Source: a bacterium (GTDB taxonomy: Bacteria; Desulfobacterota; Binatia; Binatales; Binataceae). Taken from it: 64,000 bases of DNA. Positions 9,050 through 17,177 of the stretch are shown one piece after another. A program made the translations under genes and the position numbers. The stretch covers positions 1 through 64,000 of the forward strand of contig JADBKU010000023.1 in the NCBI GenBank assembly GCA_014896235.1, given 5' to 3'. The notes beneath the pieces are model-generated. The model ran no database searches, was not told the origin of the DNA, and saw only the letters and a list, made by a program, of their open reading frames with translations. Numbering within the stretch: the first letter of the stretch is position 1; each line of letters begins with the position of its first letter.

Positions 9050-9518
9050 GATTCGCGCGGCGGGCGCTCCGGCGTTTCGCGACATCGCGCTGCTCGACCA
9101 GTTCGGCCGCACCCGGCGGCTGGCCGATTACGCCGGTGAGATCGTGGCGCTCTACTTTTATCCGCAGGACGATACGCCCGGATGTACGGTCGAGGGGCGC
9201 GAGTTTCGCGACCTGCACGAACAATTTCGCGCGCTCGGATGCGCGGTGGTGGGCGTGAGCGCCGACTCCGTCGCGTCGCATCGCGCATTCGCCGACAAGC
9301 ACGGCTTTCCGTTCACCCTGCTGTCCGACGGAAGCGGCGAACTGGCGGCGGCCTTCGGCGTGCTGCGCGACGGCCGGCCGCTGCGCGCGACCTTCGTCAT
9401 CGGCCGCGACGGCCGGGTCGCGCGCGCATTTCACGACGTTACGCCGCGCGGCCACGCCCGGCGCGTGCTTAATTTCGTGCAGGCTCTGGTCGAATCGCAT
9501 CGGATGATCGGCGGGTGA
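9030..9518 (+). CDS. Bcp/PrxQ-like peroxiredoxin
   Basis: 162 residues; the ATG lies 20 bases inside the end of thiC, so translation is probably coupled. The peroxidatic motif is YPQDDTPGCTVEGREFRD with C52. The PrxQ resolving cysteine five residues later is absent (Arg57); the only other Cys is C71. It therefore acts either as a 1-Cys enzyme or with an atypical resolving residue. Reduces hydrogen or organic peroxides in the cytoplasm. Conserved STLL-type helix and VIGRDGRV follow as in the family. Confidence 0.9.
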   Translation: MPPRVDEIRAAGAPAFRDIALLDQFGRTRRLADYAGEIVALYFYPQDDTPGCTVEGREFRDLHEQFRALGCAVVGVSADSVASHRAFADKHGFPFTLLSDGSGELAAAFGVLRDGRPLRATFVIGRDGRVARAFHDVTPRGHARRVLNFVQALVESHRMIGG

Positions 9519-9629
9519 AGCCGGGATGCGCGGCGGCGCGGGCGTAACTATAATGGTTGCATCATAGGACCGATTTGCGGCGGCCGGAGTTCGCGCCGCC
9601 CGCGGCGCGCGAACTCGAAGGAACAGAAA

Positions 9630-10841
9630 ATGGCTAAAAGCTCGAAGAACATCATCGACGAGGCGCGAGCCTCGATTAAAGCGATCGATATCGATGAGGC
9701 GCGGCGGATGCTCGACCAGCCGGGCACGGTGCTGATCGATGTCCGTGAGAGCGACGAATGGCGCCAGGGGCACATTCCGCAGGCGGTCGGAATTCCGCGC
9801 GGCTTTCTGGAACTTCGGATCGAGGAGAAGGTTCCCGATCACAAAACGCCGATCATTCTGCAGTGCGCGTCGGGCACGCGCTCGTTGCTGGCGGCGCGCG
9901 CGCTCAAGGAACTCGGTTACGAGAACCTTTACAATCTGACCGGCGGATTCAACGCGTGGAAGGATCGCGGCCTGCCATGGGTCGCCGATCGCGCGTTCAC
10001 GCAGGACGAGATCACGCGCTATTCGCGCCATTTTGTGATTCCCGAAGTGGGCGAGAAGGGGCAGGCGAAGCTGCTCGATTCCAAGGTGCTGATTCTGGGC
10101 GCGGGCGCGCTCGGCTCGCCGACTTCGCTCTATCTCGCGGCGGCGGGGGTCGGCACGATCGGCCTGGTGGATTTCGACGTGGTCGATCTTTCGAACCTGC
10201 AGCGCCAGATTATCCATACGACCGACCGGGTCGGAATTCCCAAGACCGAATCCGCGAAGAAGCAGATCAACGCGCTCAATCCCGGCGTCAAGGTTAACCG
10301 GCACGATGTGCGCCTGAGCTCGGAAAACGTGATGGATATCATCGCGGGCTACGACGTGGTGGTGAATTGCGGGGATAATTTTCCGACCCGCTATTTGATC
10401 AACGACGCCTGCGTGCTGGCCCGCAAGCCGCTCGTGGACGGGGCGATATTCCGCTTCGAGGGCAACGCGACCGTTTTCTATCCGGCCGCCGGCGGACCGT
10501 GCTACCGATGCCTCTATCCGGAGCCGGCGCCGCCCGACATGGCGCCCTCGTGCGCTGAAGCGGGCGTGCTCGGCGCGCTGCCGGGCCTGATCGGATCGAT
10601 CGAAGCGCTGGAAGCGATCAAGCTGATTCTCGGCGCAGGCAAGCCGCTGATGGGCAAGATGGTTTATTTCGACACGCTCTCTTCGGATTATGTGCGGGTG
10701 CTCAAGATCCGGCGCAATCCGGATTGCCCCGTATGCAGCGACCATCCCACCCAGACCGGCCTTATCGATTACGAGGCGTTTTGCGGACTGGCTCCTGCCG
10801 CGAACGGCGCTGAACATGCGGCTGCGGCGGCGGGACGCTGA
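9630..10841 (+). CDS. Rhodanese-MoeB/ThiF fusion (sulfur-carrier adenylyltransferase/sulfurtransferase)
   Basis: 403 residues. An N-terminal rhodanese domain (about 18-115) has the persulfide loop QCASGTRS with C79. A C-terminal E1-like domain has GAGALGS (155-161), D179, the R190 finger, and zinc ligands C289/C292 and C364/C367. C306 lies in the adenylation-loop region. This MOCS3-like domain order is reversed relative to eukaryotic MOCS3. It should adenylate and sulfurate a ThiS/MoaD-type carrier; nearby thiC suggests thiamine, but molybdopterin or cysteine synthesis is possible. GAAGGAA precedes the ATG. Confidence 0.93.
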   Translation: MAKSSKNIIDEARASIKAIDIDEARRMLDQPGTVLIDVRESDEWRQGHIPQAVGIPRGFLELRIEEKVPDHKTPIILQCASGTRSLLAARALKELGYENLYNLTGGFNAWKDRGLPWVADRAFTQDEITRYSRHFVIPEVGEKGQAKLLDSKVLILGAGALGSPTSLYLAAAGVGTIGLVDFDVVDLSNLQRQIIHTTDRVGIPKTESAKKQINALNPGVKVNRHDVRLSSENVMDIIAGYDVVVNCGDNFPTRYLINDACVLARKPLVDGAIFRFEGNATVFYPAAGGPCYRCLYPEPAPPDMAPSCAEAGVLGALPGLIGSIEALEAIKLILGAGKPLMGKMVYFDTLSSDYVRVLKIRRNPDCPVCSDHPTQTGLIDYEAFCGLAPAANGAEHAAAAAGR

Positions 10842-10885
10842 GTATCGGCGGCGGCGCGGAGCGAACCCAAATCCGGGCGACAACG

Positions 10886-10920
10886 GGCGGCGGACGCATT
10901 CGAGGCGGCCGCCGCCTTTT
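10886..10920 (+). terminator. Candidate intrinsic terminator after the rhodanese-MoeB gene
   Basis: GGCGGCGG (10886-10893) can pair perfectly with CCGCCGCC (10909-10916), followed at once by TTTT (10917-10920). It sits 45 bases after the stop codon and 30 bases before the next gene. The loop is 15 bases and the T-run is short, so the strength is uncertain. Confidence 0.45.
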
Positions 10921-10950
10921 CGTTGAAAATTCCGACGAGCGAAGATCACA

Positions 10951-11664
10951 ATGGCGCTGGGGCCTTTTTACGTGGCGCAAAAACTGCTCGATACCAACGG
11001 CGCACGCGGCGTCGCGATCCTGATGCGGCATGGCGAGACCGGATGGAATCGCGAGGGGCGTGTGATGGGCCGCCATCCGGTGGAGCTGAATGAAAACGGC
11101 AGGGCGCAAGTCGCGGCGACGGCCCGCTTCGCCCATACGGTTGGTCCGGAATTGATCGTCACCAGCCCGTTGGTGCGCGCGCGGCAATCGGCGGAAATAA
11201 TGGCCGAAGCGCTGAATGGCCTCGAGATAATAGAGGAGCCGGATATCGCCGAAGTGTTGTACGGCCGCTGGGAGGGGATGAGCTATCACGAACTCATCGA
11301 CGACCCGCACTACAAAACTTACCGCAAAGCGCCGACGGAAAATCCCACTCCCGGAGGCGAAACGATCCGCCAAGTGCAGGCGCGCGGCGTGGCCGCGGTG
11401 ATGCGCGCGCTAACGTCTTATCCCGGCAAACGGGTGCTGTTCGTTTCGCACGGCGACATCGTGCGGACGGTGCTGTGCCATTTCATGGGGCTCGATTTGG
11501 CGTACTTCCATCGGATTCGCGTCGATAACGCGACGCTCTCGGCGATTCAGGTCGCCGGCGATTTCGCCGAAGTTAAATTTCTCAATCTGCTGCCCGATCC
11601 GGGCCGCGCCTTTATCGCGCCGTTTCCGGTCAAAAAGCCGTCCCAGGACGCGAACGCGCGCTGA
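10951..11664 (+). CDS. Histidine phosphatase (phosphoglycerate-mutase-like) family protein
   Basis: 237 residues of the branch-1 histidine phosphatase fold. The catalytic loop LMRHGETGWNREG holds R26-H27-G28-E29; the second histidine is in VLFVSHGDIVR, and the acid/base Glu lies in EVLYGRWEGM. Co-factor-independent phosphatases of this type include GpmB, CobC and broad sugar phosphatases. CobC-like removal of phosphate from alpha-ribazole phosphate is one option, but there is no cobalamin operon here. Substrate unresolved. Confidence 0.9.
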   Translation: MALGPFYVAQKLLDTNGARGVAILMRHGETGWNREGRVMGRHPVELNENGRAQVAATARFAHTVGPELIVTSPLVRARQSAEIMAEALNGLEIIEEPDIAEVLYGRWEGMSYHELIDDPHYKTYRKAPTENPTPGGETIRQVQARGVAAVMRALTSYPGKRVLFVSHGDIVRTVLCHFMGLDLAYFHRIRVDNATLSAIQVAGDFAEVKFLNLLPDPGRAFIAPFPVKKPSQDANAR

Positions 11665-11709
11665 TCGGCGCGCTGCTTCGCAGGCGCTTCCAAGCCCGGC
11701 GCCGCAGGC

Positions 11710-12927
11710 TCACGGATAAGTGGACGATGCGGATTCCGCGCCGGGTCCAACCTCGATGCCTTTGCGCACGCGCACGTGATCTCCCGGGCGCGACGGTACG
11801 TCGACGTGGATAGTGCGATAGCCGCCGCGGGACGCGTCCGGCGCGACGAAGCCAATCGTGTACTGTTCGCGCAGTTCGCGGCTGATCGAAGCGCACGCAT
11901 TGCGCAGCGCGGCGCCGTCGCCGACTTCGCGGATGATGTACGTTTTGGCGCCGGTTTCGCTCGAAAGCAGATCGAGCGTGCGCGCATCCACTTCGTCGAT
12001 ATCCGCTCCTCCGAACAGCGACGACAGCGGTCCGCCCGCACCGCCGCCCACATTGGGATCGCCGATGCCGATCGAATAGATCAGCACGCCCATCCGGCGC
12101 GCCTGCGCGATCACCTGTCCCAGCGTCGCCTCGCTGGTATTGTCCATTCCGTCGGTGATCACCAGCAGCGCCTTTTTGTCGTAGCGCCCATGCTGAACCA
12201 TCAGCAGCCCGTCCAGGATCGTGTCGAAAAGCGCGGTCTGGCCATAAGCGTGGAGCAATTCCAGCCGGCTGAGAATCAGGTAGTGGTTGGTGGTGAAGGG
12301 CTGCAGCAGGAACGGCCGGCTCGAAAACGCGAATAGAAAGACGTCGTCCTGCGGATTCAGATTGCGCACGAATTCCGTAATCGCGGCGCGCGCCTGCGCC
12401 AGCTTGGGCTGCATGCTGCCGGAAGTGTCAACGATGATCCCGACCGAAACGGGAGTGTTCAGGTCCTGGCGGAAGAACGCGATCTGCCGCGGCTGGCCGT
12501 CAACCAGCAGCTTGAAATCATTTTCGCGCAGGTCGGTGACGTAGCGGCCCTCCTGATCCGTCACCGTCACCGTCACCTGTCTGTAGCCTTGCTGCGAGCG
12601 CAAATCGCGTGACGGCAGAGTCAGCGCCGCGCCCCCTGGCTGAGGCGCAAGGCGCGGCAGCGTCGCCGTGTCGGCTCCGGGTTGCGGAGCGATGCGCGGC
12701 AGGGTCGCAGTCGCGCCGCCGCTCTGTCCGCCCGGCATCGCCGGCAGTTCGAGCACCGAAGCGCCGCCCTGATTCTGGCTCTGCGGAATCGTGGCGCTTG
12801 GCGGCGGAAAAATCTGGCCCTGCTGGGCCTGCGCCGACACGGCCGCACTGACGATTAATATAATTCCCGCAATCGCGCTCAGCAGCGGCGGTTTGGACCA
12901 GCGCGAACGGTGTTTAGATAACGTCAT
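11710..12927 (-). CDS. Exported VWFA-related domain protein
   Basis: 405 residues from ATG 12927, chosen because a clean signal peptide follows (charged MTLSKHRSRWSK, hydrophobic core, cleavage near AQA-QQ). A low-complexity segment rich in P, Q and G comes next, then DLRENDFKLLVDG, a beta-domain often found before VWFA-related modules. The VWA domain has the MIDAS motif IVDTSGSM and VITDGMDN. Secreted or periplasmic; such proteins bind partners through a metal ion, but the partner is unknown. The gene is convergent with the histidine phosphatase. Confidence 0.87.
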   Translation of the reverse strand: MTLSKHRSRWSKPPLLSAIAGIILIVSAAVSAQAQQGQIFPPPSATIPQSQNQGGASVLELPAMPGGQSGGATATLPRIAPQPGADTATLPRLAPQPGGAALTLPSRDLRSQQGYRQVTVTVTDQEGRYVTDLRENDFKLLVDGQPRQIAFFRQDLNTPVSVGIIVDTSGSMQPKLAQARAAITEFVRNLNPQDDVFLFAFSSRPFLLQPFTTNHYLILSRLELLHAYGQTALFDTILDGLLMVQHGRYDKKALLVITDGMDNTSEATLGQVIAQARRMGVLIYSIGIGDPNVGGGAGGPLSSLFGGADIDEVDARTLDLLSSETGAKTYIIREVGDGAALRNACASISRELREQYTIGFVAPDASRGGYRTIHVDVPSRPGDHVRVRKGIEVGPGAESASSTYP

Positions 12928-13124
12928 GGAGTTGATGGCCTCGGCCGCGCGATAGCGGCCAACCTTCTCGATCTTCCTATTTGCGCGGCGCCCCGGCAAG
13001 CATTCGTCGCCAGCTCCGCCATCGAGATATCTGATCCTTAGACGTTAACCGGCGTCAGTTGTTGCAGTTAAGCCTATCCGCTTGGCTGCGCCATAGCGGC
13101 CGTCTTCCTCGGAAAAGCTGCCGA

Positions 13125-13562
13125 CTAAATCTGAAAATGAAGCGCGGTGCGGCGCCGCTCGGCCAGCGCCTGCAGCGTCGTGCGTTGGAGAATCGCCGTG
13201 ACGCTGTCGCGCACCTCGCACCAAACCCCGCGCATCGCACAGGTTTCGCCCCGGCTGCAGGGCGAATTGCCGGTCTCCTCAAGGCATTCGACCGGCGCGT
13301 AGTCGCCTTCGATAATCTGCACGACGTCGAGCATCGTGATTTTTGCCGGATGGCGCGCCAGCAGGTAGCCGCCGCTCGGCCCCTTCTGGCTGGCGACCAA
13401 TCCGCCCCGTTTCAGCTCGATCAGCAGCCGCCGCAGATAATTCTCCGGAATCGCCTGCGCCGCGGCGATCTCCTCGACCCGTTGCGGCGGTGCGCCCGGA
13501 TAGCGCTCGGCCAGCATGATCAGAGCTTTCAGGCAGTAATCGACTCCGACGCCAAATTTCAT
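13125..13562 (-). CDS. Rrf2-family Fe-S transcription regulator, likely of sulfur assimilation
   Basis: 145 residues from ATG 13562, preceded by GGGGGAAG; the frame to 13580 would put the start inside this site. The winged helix-turn-helix includes NYLRRLLIELKRGGLVASQKG. Four cysteines (C93, C102, C108, C115) lie where IscR-type regulators bind an iron-sulfur cluster or sense a ligand. The gene is divergent from siroheme reductase and APS reductase, and the spacer holds palindromes of the expected kind, so control of the sulfur genes is likely. Alternatives are IscR- or NsrR-like roles. Confidence 0.93.
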   Translation of the reverse strand: MKFGVGVDYCLKALIMLAERYPGAPPQRVEEIAAAQAIPENYLRRLLIELKRGGLVASQKGPSGGYLLARHPAKITMLDVVQIIEGDYAPVECLEETGNSPCSRGETCAMRGVWCEVRDSVTAILQRTTLQALAERRRTALHFQI

Positions 13563-13630
13563 GGTCTTCCCCCTATCCATGATAGCAGGAATCCGGACAT
13601 AGAAAAATAAAGAACTGATTTACTCATATA

Positions 13631-13658
13631 TTTAGTTGACTAAAATGGTCGTTTTAGT
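13631..13658. promoter_or_regulatory. Palindromic operator with three alternating half-sites
   Basis: TTTAGT (13631-13636) and ACTAAA (13639-13644) form one perfect dyad with a 2-base spacer. ACTAAAA (13639-13645) and TTTTAGT (13652-13658) form a second perfect 7-base dyad with a 6-base spacer. The middle half-site is shared. The region lies between the divergent Rrf2 gene and the siroheme reductase gene and is strikingly AT-rich. It is the obvious candidate binding site for the adjacent regulator. Confidence 0.72.
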
Positions 13659-13690
13659 TATTTTCCGATCCGCGATGTTGTTTAGGAGAT

Positions 13691-15309
13691 TTGCGTAAGC
13701 CTGTGCCGAAGCGTGAAGCGCCATCCTGGGAGACCGTTCTCAAGCGCAATTCGGTCGAGCGCCTCAAGCGCGAGTTGTTTCCAACCGAGCTGGCCAACCA
13801 GTGGTCGCGGCTGACTGATACGCCGTACGAAAAACTGCCGGAAGAGGACATCGTGCGCCTGCAGTGGTTCGGGATGTACCACGACAAGCCGAAAATCGGG
13901 ACCTTCATGATGCGGGTGAAGATTCCGAGCGGCATCCTCACGCCGGCGGGGCTGGATGCGATCGGGCGCGTCTGTGAGGAATACGGGCGCGGCCAGGGCG
14001 AGCTTACGACGCGCCAGAATATTCAGCTTCATTACATCACGCTCGACAAGGCGCCCGAGATTTTCGAACGGTTCCGGGCGGTCGGGCTTTCGACGATGGG
14101 CGGATGCGGCGATTGCGTGCGCAATATCACCGGATGCCCGGTGGCCGGAATCGATCATGACGAGTTGTTCGACGCCACCGGCCTGATCGCCGACGCGGCG
14201 AATTTTTTCTACGGCAATCGCGAATATTCCGATCTGCCGCGCAAGCACAAAATCTCGATCGCCACATGCCGCCACCAGTGCAACGCTCCGGAGATCAATT
14301 GCATCGCGATGGTCGGAGCGATTCGCGACGGCCGCGAAGGCTTCGCGGTGCGGGTCGGCGGCGGCCTATCCTCGACGCCGCGCCTCTCGCGCCATCTCGG
14401 CGTTTTTATTCCGCGCGCGGATACGCTCGCGACCCTGCGCGCGATTCTGGACGTGTGGCGTTCGACCACCGAATACCGCATCTCCCGCGTCAAGGCGCGG
14501 CTCAAGTTCATGATCGACGACTACGGCGTTGACGCCTTCCGCGACCTCGTCGAAGCCCGTCTCGGCCGTCCGCTGGAACGCCTTGAGGAACTGCCGCCGC
14601 CCGATGCGGAAAGCGATCACATGGGCGTGCACGAGCAGAAGCAGGCGGGACTCTTCTATGTCGGCTTTCCGGTGCGGCTGGGGCTGATGAGCGGCGCGGC
14701 GATGCGCGCGGTCGCGGCGATCGCGGCGGAGATCGGCGGCGATATCCGGCTTACGCGCCGCCAGAATTTCATCGTCAGCGGAATCCCGCGGGCGCGCCTC
14801 GACGAAGTCGTCGCGCGCGTCGGCGAACTCGGCTTTCCGCTCGACGTGAACGGCCTCTTCGCGTCGTCGATCGGATGCATCGGCGATCCGCATTGCAATT
14901 ACGCCGTCACGCCGACCAAGGAAAAATTGTCCACGGTAATCGATCGGCTGGCGGCGCAATTCGGCGCCGCGGTCGGCGGGCTGAAAGTCAATCTCGACGG
15001 ATGCCCGCACGCCTGCGCGCAGCACTGGACCGGCGATATCGGCTTGCAGGGCACGACCGGTCGCGGCCCCAACGGCGAGCCGCTGGAAGCCTTCGACGTA
15101 ATCCTGCGCGGCGGCCTCGGCCGCGACGCGGCGATCGGCAAGCCTGTTGCCGGTGCCCCCGCCGCATCAGACACCGTCGCGCGGCTGGTCGCGGCATGGC
15201 TCGGCACGCCGCGCGCGAAACCTTCGCCAAATTCTGCGTACGCACTCCCGACGCGGAACTGATCGCGGCCGCCGCCGAAACGCCGGCCGCCGCCGCGGCG
15301 GGAGCCTGA
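13691..15309 (+). CDS. Siroheme- and 4Fe-4S-dependent sulfite/nitrite reductase (NirA/Sir type), C-terminus frameshifted
   Basis: About 540 residues if the frame is restored. It reduces sulfite to sulfide (or nitrite to ammonia) with ferredoxin. Cluster and siroheme ligands are C396, C402, C438 and C442 (CX5C, then CX3C); TTRQNIQLH and LTRRQNFIV are the duplicated substrate/siroheme motifs. The raw frame stops at 15262 with an untypical tail, but a one-base shift near 15211-15217 gives ETFAKFCVRTPDAELI, a normal ending, stopping at 15309. Next to APS reductase, sulfite is the likely substrate. Start is TTG 13691 or GTG 13703; AGGAG at 13684-13688 fits neither ideally. Confidence 0.9.
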
Positions 15310-15349
15310 ACAACCAGTTGACGCCAGCGCATCGAGAGGTAACCGAAGC

Positions 15350-16159
15350 ATGGAAGCGCACAGCGAACGCCTGCTGATGGATGAACTGGAGGCCGGCGAG
15401 GCCGCGGTCGAACTCGACGACAAGGAGCCGCAGGAGGTGCTGGCTTGGGCGATCGAAAAATTCGGCCGCCGGCTCGGTATCTGCTCCAGCTTTCAGGCCG
15501 AAGGATGCGCGCTGATCGAGATGGCGTGGCGGATCGATCCGGGCGTGCGCGTCTTCACCATCGACACCGGCCGCCAGCCTGAAGAGACGCAACGGCTGAT
15601 CGAACGCTTCCGCGAAAAATACGGCATCCGCACCGAAGTCTTCATGCCGGAGACGCGGATGGTCGAACAGATGGTTTCGAAGCACGGCGCGAACCTGTTT
15701 TACCGCGACGTCAACCTGCGCCTGCTCTGCTGCCAGGTGCGCAAGGTGCTGCCGCTGCGCCGCGCGCTGATGCATTTCGACGGATGGGTGACGGGGCTGC
15801 GCCGCGACCAGTGGGCGACCCGCTCGAACATTCGCAAAATCGAGATCGATCACGACCATGGCGGCGTCGTGAAAATCGCGCCGCTCGCCGATTGGACCGA
15901 GGACGAAGTCTGGGACTATATCCGCGCCAACGACATTCCGTACAACGAGCTTTACGACAAGGGCTTTCCGTCGATCGGGTGTGCGCCCTGCACGCGGCCG
16001 GTGGCGCCCGGCGCCGATCCGCGCTCGGGCCGATGGTGGTGGGAGACGGGCGCGCCCAAAGAGTGCGGGATGCACTGCTCGATCGAAACCGGCGGCTTCG
16101 AGCACGAACTCGCCGCGCTGCTGGGCAATCGCCACAACGGCGCCCAGCGCGCCGACTGA
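15350..16159 (+). CDS. cysH: Assimilatory adenylylsulfate (APS) reductase, 4Fe-4S type
   Basis: 269 residues. Paired cysteines C127-C128 and C211/C214 (CC...CXXC) bind the 4Fe-4S cluster that marks enzymes using APS rather than PAPS. Catalytic C239 sits in KECGMHC near the end. The nucleotide-binding PP-loop region includes ICSSFQAEG and FTIDTGRQPEET. It reduces APS to sulfite using thioredoxin, feeding the siroheme reductase just upstream. 40 bases separate it from the restored reductase stop; the two are one operon. Confidence 0.95.
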   Translation: MEAHSERLLMDELEAGEAAVELDDKEPQEVLAWAIEKFGRRLGICSSFQAEGCALIEMAWRIDPGVRVFTIDTGRQPEETQRLIERFREKYGIRTEVFMPETRMVEQMVSKHGANLFYRDVNLRLLCCQVRKVLPLRRALMHFDGWVTGLRRDQWATRSNIRKIEIDHDHGGVVKIAPLADWTEDEVWDYIRANDIPYNELYDKGFPSIGCAPCTRPVAPGADPRSGRWWWETGAPKECGMHCSIETGGFEHELAALLGNRHNGAQRAD

Positions 16160-16164
16160 CCGCG

Positions 16165-16650
16165 ATGTCCGCCGACGCGAATTTCGCGGACGAGCCGGCG
16201 CTCGCGCTTGATGCGACGCAGCGCGACGCGCTGCTGCCGCAGCTTGACGCTTTTCTCGGCGCGGTCGCCGACCCGGCGGCGCGCGCTCCGTATGCGGCGT
16301 TGCGCGCGGCGGTCGCCGATCGGGAGGTTCCGGCGCAGCTTGCGGAGCGGCTCGGCGCGATCCTCGAACTGGCCTTGACCAGCGGGCGCGCCCGCGCCGC
16401 GCATGGTCCGGGCGCGGAACTCGCGCTGTGGTCGCTATTTCAAAAGACGCCGCGCGGCCGCGAGATTGCGGCGTCGATCGGCGCGCTCAACGCCGCGCTC
16501 GCGCCGTTCGCCGGCCGCACGCTCGAAGCGGTCGCCGCCGCCGCGCGCGGCCCGGGCGCTTATGCGCTAACGATTCGCGCCGAGGGCGTGCAGGCGACAA
16601 TCCGCTTCGAACCCGCGGGCGTGCGGATCGAAAATCTCGAAATCGGCTAG
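16165..16650 (+). CDS. Unknown protein in the sulfur-assimilation operon
   Basis: 161 residues, ATG five bases after the cysH stop with no clear ribosome site, suggesting translational coupling. Very rich in Ala, Arg and Glu, with helical heptad-like stretches at 20-130 and a beta-like end (YALTIRAEGVQATIRFEPAGVRIENLEI). No cysteines and no membrane segment. I do not recognise the family. Position suggests an accessory role in sulfate reduction, but that is only context. It shares its CTAG stop region with the convergent membrane gene. Confidence 0.7.
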   Translation: MSADANFADEPALALDATQRDALLPQLDAFLGAVADPAARAPYAALRAAVADREVPAQLAERLGAILELALTSGRARAAHGPGAELALWSLFQKTPRGREIAASIGALNAALAPFAGRTLEAVAAAARGPGAYALTIRAEGVQATIRFEPAGVRIENLEIG

Positions 16651-17003
16651 AAACCCATGCTCTCGGCCCAATCGGCCAACTCGGGGATGCGATATTTCTC
16701 GCCTTTATAGGCCTGATACATCAGGTAGACCCACAAAATCGCGAAGCCAAGATTTATCAGGCTCTGGATGAACCGGATAATTCCGCCGAGCGGTCCCGGC
16801 AGGACCGCGACGAACACGCTCAGAACGATATTCACCACGAAAATAAAGACGGAATAGACGATCGACTGGCGCGCATGAAAGCGCACGAATTCGTCTTTGT
16901 CATAGGGTTCGAGATACAGGAAGATCACCCCGGTAACGAAGCCCAGCAAATAGGTCAGAGCCGCGATGGGCCGGCTCTGCGGCTTGGGCGCCTCTCCGTC
17001 CAT
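16647..17003 (-). CDS. DUF4870/Tic20-like small membrane protein
   Basis: 118 residues with three membrane helices. It has the family layout PIAALTYLLGFVTGVIFLYLEP, then FVRFHARQSIVYSV (the conserved HARQ/HA-Q turn), a second helix, and a final ILWVYLMYQAYKGEKYRIP. Members are common in bacteria and of unknown function. An excellent ribosome site, AAGGAGGA, precedes the ATG. The stop codon overlaps that of the plus-strand gene within CTAG at 16647-16650. Confidence 0.88.
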   Translation of the reverse strand: MDGEAPKPQSRPIAALTYLLGFVTGVIFLYLEPYDKDEFVRFHARQSIVYSVFIFVVNIVLSVFVAVLPGPLGGIIRFIQSLINLGFAILWVYLMYQAYKGEKYRIPELADWAESMGF

Positions 17004-17177
17004 GATTTAATCCTCCTTCAGGTTTCGGCGCCGCCGGCGCGCCGGGAGGTCCGGACGCCGGCGGCTTGCAGATAAAAAGTAAGTCAACCAGACGCGCCGC
17101 GCCACGGCAATCGTTTGCGCGGATTCGTGAGTTTCAGCCGGCGCCGCCTGACGGCCGCACGCGGCCACGCGACCGCT

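Noticed and set aside
8994-10949. 651-codon open frame on the minus strand
   Set aside because: It lies antisense to thiC, the peroxiredoxin and the rhodanese-MoeB gene, all of which have clear motifs. Long antisense frames are expected at this GC content.
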